Shown: in pieces, positions 42,614-48,038 of the stretch | Layout: each line of letters starts with the position of its first letter | Position numbering within the stretch: position 1 is the stretch's first letter | Source of the DNA: Acidobacteria bacterium RIFCSPLOWO2_02_FULL_65_29 | Lineage (GTDB): Bacteria > Acidobacteriota > Vicinamibacteria > Vicinamibacterales > CAVVIG01 | Assembly (NCBI GenBank): GCA_001767435.1 | Contig: MEKT01000173.1 | Span: 7,748 to 55,785, forward strand | Direction: 5' to 3' | DNA: 48,038 nucleotides | Notes under the pieces: generated by a model | What the model was told of the DNA's origin: nothing | Databases searched by the model: none | Seen by the model: only the letters and a program-made list of their open reading frames with translations | Program-made: the position numbers and the translations under genes

Positions 42614-43537
42614 ATGGACACGAACGCCCGCGTGTACGTCGCCGGAGCGACGACTCTGATCGGCGGCGCGCTCGTGAGGACGTTGGCCGCGCGCGGGTCG
42701 TTTGCGATGATCGGCGACCCCGACCCCGCGTTCGACGACCCGGCCTCTGTCGATCGGTTTTTCGCCAGGACCCGACCCGACTACGTCTTCGTCGCCGCGG
42801 GCAGGACCGCGGGCATCGCCGGCAACGAGCGAGCGCCGGCTGATCTGATGATCGACAACCTGCTCGTCGCCGGGCACCTGGTTCCGGCGGCGTGGCGACA
42901 CGGCGTCAGCAAGCTGCTGTATCTGGCCAGCTCGTGCGTGTATCCCAGGCTGGCGCCGCAACCGCTTCAAGTCTCATCGCTCTGGACCGGAGCACTCGAG
43001 CCGACAAGCGCCGCGTACGCCACGGCGAAGCTCGCGGGCATCACGCTCTGCGAAGCGTTTCGGCTGCAGCACGGCGCGCGGTTCATCCCGGCCATCGGAG
43101 CCGACGTATACGGACCCGGAGACGACTTCACGCCGGACAACGCCCACGTGGTCGGCGCCCTCATCCGGCGGATTCACGACGCGCACGCCGCCCTCCGGCC
43201 GTCGGTCGACGTGTGGGGTTCGGGCGAACCACGCCGCGAGTTCATCTACGTCGACGATCTCGCCGACGCCTGCGCGTTCGTGATGCGTGAGTACGAGGGC
43301 AAGGAACCCATCAATCTCGGCACCGGCGTCGTCTCATCGATCGCGGAGCTCGCCGAAGAGATTTGTCGGATCGTCGGCTACGGCGGCCAGTTGCGCTTCG
43401 ACCGCCGCCGTCTCGACGGCATGCCGTTCAAGGGTCTCGACACGACGCCGCTCCGGGCTCTGGGATGGACGCCGCGCTGGGATCTCCGACGGGGCCTGAC
43501 GAAGACCTACGAGTGGTTCCGGGCCTCATTGGCGTGA
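42614..43537 (+). CDS. GDP-L-fucose/GDP-L-colitose synthase-like epimerase-reductase
   Basis: 307 residues. VYVAGATTLIGGALV replaces the VTGHRGLVG cofactor loop of Fcl. The active site is kept: LASSCVYP (S107 and Cys108 area), EPTSAAYATAKLAGI (Y135, K139), and the GMER landmarks APQPLQ, YGPGDDFTPDNAHVVGALIRRIHDA, WGSGEPRREFIYVDDLADA and PFKGLDTTPLRALGW. Fcl does 3,5-epimerisation and 4-reduction; ColC, a relative, does C5 epimerisation and 4-reduction on the ColD product. With the ColD-like gene in the same operon, a ColC role is attractive, but the two are not separable from sequence by eye. It overlaps the following gene by 4 nt. Confidence 0.82.
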   Translation: MDTNARVYVAGATTLIGGALVRTLAARGSFAMIGDPDPAFDDPASVDRFFARTRPDYVFVAAGRTAGIAGNERAPADLMIDNLLVAGHLVPAAWRHGVSKLLYLASSCVYPRLAPQPLQVSSLWTGALEPTSAAYATAKLAGITLCEAFRLQHGARFIPAIGADVYGPGDDFTPDNAHVVGALIRRIHDAHAALRPSVDVWGSGEPRREFIYVDDLADACAFVMREYEGKEPINLGTGVVSSIAELAEEICRIVGYGGQLRFDRRRLDGMPFKGLDTTPLRALGWTPRWDLRRGLTKTYEWFRASLA

Positions 43538-45783
43538 AGGGCTCACCGCTCGCAGCGCCGCGTCCGTGGCTCATCGCGCTCGTCGCGCTGCTGGCCGGCG
43601 CCGCAGCCGCGCGATCCGCGCTTCAGGTCACCCAGGGTCTTCAAGCGGAATACTTCTTCGACGCACAGCCGGGCGGCGACCCGGCCGTGGCGCTCGTGTC
43701 CCCGGATATCTCGACGGCGCAGATCGCCGCCGATTGGAACGGTTCGCCGCCATCGGCGTTTCGCGCCCGGTGGTTCGGCTACCTCGCGATTCGTCGCGCG
43801 GGCGAATACGCCTTCGCCACCACGTCCGACGATGGGTCGACCGTGACGATCGACGGGCAGCTCGTCGTCGACAACGGCGGCGTGCACGGGCCGCGGGAAG
43901 CCCACGGCCGTATCCGGCTCGAGCCGGGATCGCATTTCGTGCTCGTCGACTACTCGCAGGCGGGCGGACACGCCGAGATGCGCTGGGCGTGGGCGCGCGA
44001 GGGCCGAAGCCTTGCGCCGGTGCCGGGGTGGCTGCTGTCGCCGCGGCGGGTGTCGTACGAACGGGCCGCGATCGCGGCCCTGCTCGATCGCCTCGCCCTC
44101 ACGCTGCTGGCGGCGGTTGCGCTGCTCCTGGCATGGCTGACCATCAAACATACCCACGGTCCGGTCTGGACCGCGCTGCAGGCGCGCCCTCGTGCGGCGA
44201 GTCTCGGCTTGTTCGCCGTGCTGGCGATCGTCGAAACCTGGCCGCTGGCGACCGACCCCGCTCACTTGTCGCGCAACGACAACGGCGACACCGTGCTGAA
44301 CGAGTGGACGCTGGCGTGGGTCGCGCATCAGGCGCCACGCGCGCCTTTCCGCCTGTACGACGCCAACATTTTCTATCCCGAACGCGACACGCTGGCGTAC
44401 TCCGAATCGATGATCGTGCAGTCGGCGATGGCGGCGCCGTTTCTGTGGCTGGGAGCGTCACCGGTGCTCGCGTACAACCTCGTGCTGATGGCGGGCTTCG
44501 CCCTGACCGGCTGGGCGGCCGCGTTGGTCGTGGCCAGGTGGACCGGGGACTGGATCGCGGCGCTCATCTCGGGCATGCTCGCGGGCTTCAACGCGCATAC
44601 GATGTCGCGGCTGCCGCATCTGCAGGCGCAGCACGGGGAGTTTCTGCCGCTCGCGCTGTTCGCGCTGGACGCGCTTCTGCGCGAGCCGCGCGCGGCGAAT
44701 GCGCTCCGACTGGCTGTCTGGTTTGCGTTGCAGGGGCTGACCTCGGTGTATCTGCTCGTGTTCACGGCGTTCGGGCTCGCCGGGGCGGCGATCGTCAGGC
44801 CGGACGCGTACCTCGGTCCGCGCGCCCGCAGGGTTGCGCCAATGGTCGCGCTGGCGGCCGGCGTCGCGGTGGTGGCACTCACGCCGTTTCTTCTGCCGTA
44901 CTGGCGCGCGTACCGCGGTCAGGGCATGACACGCTCGGTCGCCGACGCCGCGCAATACGCCGCGAACTGGTCCGACTACCTGACAACGCCGGCGCGGCTG
45001 CACGGGTGGCTGTGGAGCCGCCACTTCACGTCATTCACGTCGCTCTTCCCGGGAGCGGCCGGATTGGGGCTCGCCGCCGTCGCGGTCGCGACCCGCGTGG
45101 CGTTCAGAGACGCTCGCGCCCGCATGTGCCTGGCGCTGGGCATCGTCGGCTTCGTGTTGTCGTTCGGCCCGAAGGCGCCGGGCTATGCCGCGCTCTTCGA
45201 CATGGTTCCGCTGCTGCACGCCGTGCGGGCGCCGTCCCGGTTCGGCTATCTCGTGATCATCGGCGTGGCGCTTCTGGCGGGATTTGGCGCGGTCGAGCTG
45301 CGGCGGCGCTTGCCGGCGCGACACTGGGCGCCGATGGCCTCGTTGCTGATCGTCCTGGCCATCGTCGAGCCGCTGGCCGCGCCGCTCTACTTGGCGCCGT
45401 TTACGGGCGTGCCCTTGATTTACGACCAGCTTCGAGACGTGCCGGACGCGCTGGTCGTGGAGCTGCCGTTCCCGACGTCCCGAGCGGTGTTTCACAATGC
45501 GAAGTACATGCTCAACTCGACACGGCATTGGAAGCCGATGTTGAATGGGTACAGCGGATTCGTGCCGGGCAGCTACCACGAGCACTTCGCTCAAATCAGC
45601 AGTTTTCCGGCGGCACCGGCGATCGAGGCGCTACGGCGCCTGAAGGTGACGCACCTCTTCGTCCACACGGAGGCCTTCCATCCCGATGTCGATATCATCC
45701 AGCACCTCGCTCGCGAACCGGCACTGACCGAGGTGGCCCGTGAGCTGCCCGTCGTGCTCTACCGGCTGCGGGAGATACAATGA
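43534..45783 (+). CDS. PA14 domain fused to GT-C-like polytopic membrane glycosyltransferase
   Basis: 749 residues from the GTG that overlaps the previous stop (GTGA). Signal/anchor helix at about 12-30; residues about 33-165 form a PA14-like lectin domain (GLQAEYFFD, FRARWFGYLAIRRAGEYAFATTSDDGSTVTIDGQLVVDN, SHFVLVDYSQAGGHAEMRW). Then about 11-12 membrane helices with the loop SRNDNGDTVLNEWTLAWVAHQ, whose Asp/Glu could be the GT-C metal site, and a C-terminal soluble segment (KPMLNGYSGFVPGSYHEHFAQ). Similar membrane cores occur in glycosyltransferase-like proteins of Acidobacteriota. It is the probable user of the lipid-linked sugar; PA14 may hold the acceptor glycan (inference). Confidence 0.72.
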   Translation: MKGSPLAAPRPWLIALVALLAGAAAARSALQVTQGLQAEYFFDAQPGGDPAVALVSPDISTAQIAADWNGSPPSAFRARWFGYLAIRRAGEYAFATTSDDGSTVTIDGQLVVDNGGVHGPREAHGRIRLEPGSHFVLVDYSQAGGHAEMRWAWAREGRSLAPVPGWLLSPRRVSYERAAIAALLDRLALTLLAAVALLLAWLTIKHTHGPVWTALQARPRAASLGLFAVLAIVETWPLATDPAHLSRNDNGDTVLNEWTLAWVAHQAPRAPFRLYDANIFYPERDTLAYSESMIVQSAMAAPFLWLGASPVLAYNLVLMAGFALTGWAAALVVARWTGDWIAALISGMLAGFNAHTMSRLPHLQAQHGEFLPLALFALDALLREPRAANALRLAVWFALQGLTSVYLLVFTAFGLAGAAIVRPDAYLGPRARRVAPMVALAAGVAVVALTPFLLPYWRAYRGQGMTRSVADAAQYAANWSDYLTTPARLHGWLWSRHFTSFTSLFPGAAGLGLAAVAVATRVAFRDARARMCLALGIVGFVLSFGPKAPGYAALFDMVPLLHAVRAPSRFGYLVIIGVALLAGFGAVELRRRLPARHWAPMASLLIVLAIVEPLAAPLYLAPFTGVPLIYDQLRDVPDALVVELPFPTSRAVFHNAKYMLNSTRHWKPMLNGYSGFVPGSYHEHFAQISSFPAAPAIEALRRLKVTHLFVHTEAFHPDVDIIQHLAREPALTEVARELPVVLYRLREIQ

Positions 45784-45788
45784 CGGGT

Positions 45789-45897
45789 GGAATTGGTGGA
45801 ATTGGATAATCGGGTAATTGGATAATCGGGTAATTGATTGAGCGATTGACGTGTCCGACAATTACTCGATTACCCGATTACTCGATTACCCGATTGC
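45789..45897. repeat. GGATAATCGGGTAATT / GATTACCCGATTACTC hairpin (family E)
   Basis: The left arm (45789-45838) and right arm (45860-45897) are complementary degenerate arrays of the AATCGGGT unit, filling the spacer between the sugar operon and thiS. The same family flanks glucokinase (25568-25670). It is a possible terminator structure but has no U-tract. Confidence 0.8.
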
Positions 45898-45911
45898 CCC
45901 ACTTGACACCG

Positions 45912-46112
45912 TTGAACATTATCCTGAACGGCGATTCGTTCGATCTCGACGAGCCCGTCACGATCGCCAGTCTTCTGGCGAAGCTCGACATCGACGCCCG
46001 TCGCGTTGCCGTGGAGCACAACATGGTCGTGCTCAAGCGCGCGTCGTTCGACAGCACCACGGTGCGCGAGGGCGATCGGGTCGAGATCGTCAACTTCGTT
46101 GGAGGAGGTTAG
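45912..46112 (+). CDS. thiS: Sulfur carrier protein ThiS
   Basis: 66 residues, standard for ThiS: MNIILNGDSFDLDEPVTIASLLAKLDID..., VAVEHNMVVLKRASFDSTTVREGDRVEIVNFVGGG with the C-terminal Gly-Gly that is adenylated and thiocarboxylated. It gives sulfur to thiazole synthesis by ThiG. The start is TTG at 45912; upstream sequence in the same frame is only repeat. No THI-box riboswitch is seen upstream, and no thiF/thiC/thiE lies near. Confidence 0.9.
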   Translation: MNIILNGDSFDLDEPVTIASLLAKLDIDARRVAVEHNMVVLKRASFDSTTVREGDRVEIVNFVGGG

Positions 46113-46152
46113 CGCCTGCGGCCATGCCGAGCCGAGGACGAGCAGATCCGAG

Positions 46153-46200
46153 GCGACCCTTCGACAAGCTCAGGGTCGACCTGAGCCAGGTCGAAGGTCG
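46153..46200. repeat. CCCTTCGACAAGCTCAGGG palindromic element
   Basis: Arms CGACCCTTCGACAAGCTCAG and CTGAGCCAGGTCGAAGGTCG are near-complementary. The CTTCGACAAGCTCAGG core is a repeat I recall from many uncultured high-GC bacteria. It lies between thiS and thiG. Confidence 0.65.
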
Positions 46201-46233
46201 AGGCATTAACGTGAAAATATTGAAAATATCGCA

Positions 46234-46256
46234 ACTCTGAACTCTGAACTCTGAAA
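46234..46256. repeat. AACTCTGAACTCTGAA repeat before thiG (family C)
   Basis: Three CTCTGAA units end at the thiG ATG, so the start codon is the edge of the array. Same unit as at 3763-3893. Confidence 0.65.
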
Positions 46257-47053
46257 TGTCATTGGACTCCCTCGTCATCGCCGGCAAAACATTTTCCTCC
46301 CGCCTCATCGTCGGCACGGGCAAGTACTCCTCGCACGCCGTCATGGTGAAGGCGCACGAAGCCTCGGGCGCCGAGATGATCACGGTCGCTGTTCGACGCG
46401 TGAACATCTCGGATCGAACAAAGGAATCCATGCTCGACTACATCGACACCTCGAAATATTTCCTGCTGCCGAATACAGCCGGGTGCTACAGCGCCGAGGA
46501 CGCGATTCGAACGGCGAGGCTGGGGCGCGAGGCGGGCCTGTCGAACTGGGTCAAGCTCGAGGTCATCGGAGACGAACGAACGCTCTTCCCCGACAACGAG
46601 GAGCTCCTGAAGGCCACGCGCGTGCTCGTCAAGGAAGGCTTCGTCGTCCTGCCCTATACGAGCGACGACCAGGTGGTCTGCCGGAAGCTCGAAGACGCGG
46701 GGGCCGCGGCGGTGATGCCGCTTGGCGCGCCGATCGGCTCGGGCCTCGGCATCCAGAACGTGAACAACATCCGGATCATCCGAGAATTCTCGCGCGTGCC
46801 GCTCATCGTCGACGCCGGCGTCGGAACGGCGTCGGACGCGGCGCTGGCCATGGAGCTCGGCGCCGATGGCGTGCTGATGAACACGGCGATCGCCGGGGCG
46901 CAGGATCCCGTGGCGATGGCTGAAGCCATGAAGCTCGCGGTGAAGGCCGGGCGGCTGGCGTATCTGGCGGGCCGGATTCCGCGCAAGCTGTACGCGAGCG
47001 CGAGCAGTCCGATCGAGGGACTGGTCGGCCGCTCCCTCACCCCTAGTCCCTAG
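46256..47053 (+). CDS. thiG: Thiazole synthase ThiG
   Basis: 265 residues, TIM barrel: [95 protein letters not shown] (Schiff-base Lys is the KLEV lysine), [28 protein letters not shown] and [15 protein letters not shown]. It builds the thiazole phosphate from DXP, dehydroglycine and ThiS thiocarboxylate. The 143-nt gap from thiS holds two repeat types. The last residues (SLTPSP) and the TAG come from a CCCTAGTCCC repeat, and the stop overlaps that of the convergent GT4 gene. Confidence 0.95.
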   Translation: MSLDSLVIAGKTFSSRLIVGTGKYSSHAVMVKAHEASGAEMITVAVRRVNISDRTKESMLDYIDTSKYFLLPNTAGCYSAEDAIRTARLGREAGLSNWVKLEVIGDERTLFPDNEELLKATRVLVKEGFVVLPYTSDDQVVCRKLEDAGAAAVMPLGAPIGSGLGIQNVNNIRIIREFSRVPLIVDAGVGTASDAALAMELGADGVLMNTAIAGAQDPVAMAEAMKLAVKAGRLAYLAGRIPRKLYASASSPIEGLVGRSLTPSP

Positions 47054-47068
47054 TCCCGAGTCCCGATC
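47037..47068. repeat. CCCTAGTCCC / GAGTCCC repeat carrying two stop codons (family F)
   Basis: Units of CCCTAGT and CCCGAGT span the end of thiG and of the convergent GT4 gene. TAG on the plus strand (47051-47053) and on the minus strand (47050-47052) lie in the same unit. Confidence 0.75.
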
Positions 47069-48038
47069 TCATCGTATATCTGCTCGTACTCGGCCACCAT
47101 CCGTTCGATCGAGAACAGCCGGACGACTCGCGCGCGGCCGGCTTCACCCATCGCTCTGGCGGCATCGGGATTCCTCAACACGGCCAAGACGGCCTGGCCG
47201 AGCGCAGCGGCATCGCCTACCGGCACCAGGAGTCCGGTCTCTCCCTCGACGATCGCTTCCGCGTTCCCGCCGACACGCACGGCCACGATCGGCTTGGCGG
47301 CCGCCATGGCCTCGAGCACGGCATTCGAGAATCCTTCGGTCTCCGAGGGGTGCACCGCGACGTCGGCGAGCGACAGGATGTCGGAAGCCTCGGCGCGCGC
47401 ACCGAGGAAGCGGACGGTCTCCCCGAGACCGGATGACCGCACGTGCGCTTCGAAGTGCGACTCGAGGGGACCCTCGCCTGCCATCAGCAGCACCAGCGTT
47501 GGAAACTCGGCGACCAGTGCAGGCAGCGCTGAAAAGAGGATGTCGTGTCGCTTATACGCGATGAAGTTGGCCACGACCGCGACAACCGGCCCCCTGTCCG
47601 CCAGGTTCAGCTGCGCGCGCAATTCGCGTCTGCGCTGTTCGTCAGGTTGACTCAGCTGAACGCCGTTGTAGACAACTCTGATCTTGGCGGGCGAGACGCG
47701 CTCCTGGCGAATGACGTCCCGGCGCACGGCCTCCGAGTTGGCGATGAGAAGGTCGGTCGCGCTGTTCGCGATCCGCTCGAGGAGTAGGAGCAGCGTCCGC
47801 GACTCCTTGAAGTAGCCCAGACTTCGCCGGCTCGCGACGACGAAGGGCACGCCTGCGAGGCGGGCAGCAAAAGCGCCGAACACGTACGCCCAATAGAGAA
47901 ACCCGTGGACGACGTCAGGCCCGGACGCGCGGATGATGCGCACGAGGCGCAGGAGGCAGCCTGCCGCGTCGAGCGTGCTTCGCAGGCCTCGCAGCTGGCG
48001 CAGGCCGACGACCGACACCGGCACGCCCGCCGCCTCCA
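47050..48038 (-). CDS. GT4 family glycosyltransferase (partial, 5' end cut)
   Basis: The frame is open past the right edge: before a GTG at 48024 it still reads EAAG, so the N-terminus is missing. About 330 residues are visible: [22 protein letters not shown] and [11 protein letters not shown] from the acceptor lobe; [26 protein letters not shown]; then the donor lobe with [56 protein letters not shown] (E-x7-E pair) and GLLVPVGD. A cytosolic or peripheral sugar transferase in glycan synthesis; sugar unknown. It may belong to the same surface-glycan region as the plus-strand operon. C-terminal GTRD and stop are within a family F repeat. Confidence 0.88.
   Translation of the reverse strand, partial: EAAGVPVSVVGLRQLRGLRSTLDAAGCLLRLVRIIRASGPDVVHGFLYWAYVFGAFAARLAGVPFVVASRRSLGYFKESRTLLLLLERIANSATDLLIANSEAVRRDVIRQERVSPAKIRVVYNGVQLSQPDEQRRRELRAQLNLADRGPVVAVVANFIAYKRHDILFSALPALVAEFPTLVLLMAGEGPLESHFEAHVRSSGLGETVRFLGARAEASDILSLADVAVHPSETEGFSNAVLEAMAAAKPIVAVRVGGNAEAIVEGETGLLVPVGDAAALGQAVLAVLRNPDAARAMGEAGRARVVRLFSIERMVAEYEQIYDEIGTRD

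Noticed and set aside
45834-45911. Upstream extension of ThiS to about 92 aa
   Set aside because: The added residues (TITRLPDYSITRLP type) are only translated repeat units; ThiS normally starts at MNIILNG.
45784-45911. TPP riboswitch upstream of thiS
   Set aside because: No THI-box sequence found; the spacer is entirely repeat arms.

Overview
This 48 kb window is high-GC, gene-dense bacterial chromosome from a Gram-negative organism: there is an outer-membrane barrel protein, a lipoprotein-type M16 peptidase and a surface-sugar operon. The mix of a TolB/WD40-type membrane Ser/Thr kinase, a DUF5916 CBM9-barrel protein, DUF5666 and DUF3108 proteins, an NAD-type isocitrate dehydrogenase and dense REP-like palindromes best fits Acidobacteriota (Vicinamibacteria-like). 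That placement is inferred from content; there is no rRNA or other marker here. No tRNA, rRNA, CRISPR, transposase or phage gene was seen.

Layout. 1-1670: membrane Ser/Thr kinase, cut by the left edge. 1875-4788: transketolase and a six-hairpin-like protein. 4825-10858: DUF4149 membrane protein, NAD-isocitrate dehydrogenase, short PlsB-like acyltransferase, proline dehydrogenase, SDR and CCA-adding enzyme. 10855-19663: two tiny membrane proteins, DUF5916 barrel protein, double M16 peptidase, a 76-aa orphan, an NAD-binding epimerase-like protein and a secreted M18-like aminopeptidase. 19684-26652: AMP-ligase/ACP/PlsC fusion, IF-1, DEAD-box helicase, small Cys-rich protein, BRCT-TPR protein and glucokinase. 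26701-30513: a 1270-aa fused flavoprotein with GltD/Nfn-like and PyrK-like halves. 30680-32867: DUF5666 lipoprotein and DUF3108 protein. 32864-45783: a tightly coupled sugar operon. 45912-47053: thiS and thiG. 47050-48038: a GT4 glycosyltransferase cut by the right edge.

The sugar operon holds a HddA-type GHMP kinase, TPP-dependent E1 alpha and beta subunits with no E2 or E3, a ColD-type 3-dehydratase with His in place of the PLP lysine, two SDR/epimerases (one GDP-fucose/colitose synthase-like), a polyprenyl-phosphate-type GT2, a B12 radical SAM enzyme and two polytopic GT-C-like proteins (one with a PA14 domain). I infer a pathway in which ColD makes a 4-keto-3,6-dideoxy GDP-sugar, the E1 pair adds a two-carbon branch from pyruvate, an SDR reduces it, GT2 loads the sugar onto a lipid carrier, and a GT-C enzyme transfers it. 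This recalls yersiniose (YerE) and the proposed role of AviB1/B2 in avilamycin, but with different parts.

Two genome-scale patterns stand out. First, many spacers carry short-period (7-11 nt) degenerate tandem repeats, often as dyads. They fall into a small set of unit families, each recurring at separate loci, and they reach into genes: they supply stop codons, C-terminal tails and start regions, and similar elements lie in frame inside coding sequences. Second, many start codons sit 5-7 nt after a TANNNT-like -10 box with no Shine-Dalgarno, implying leaderless mRNAs. One divergent pair appears to share an overlapping bidirectional -10.
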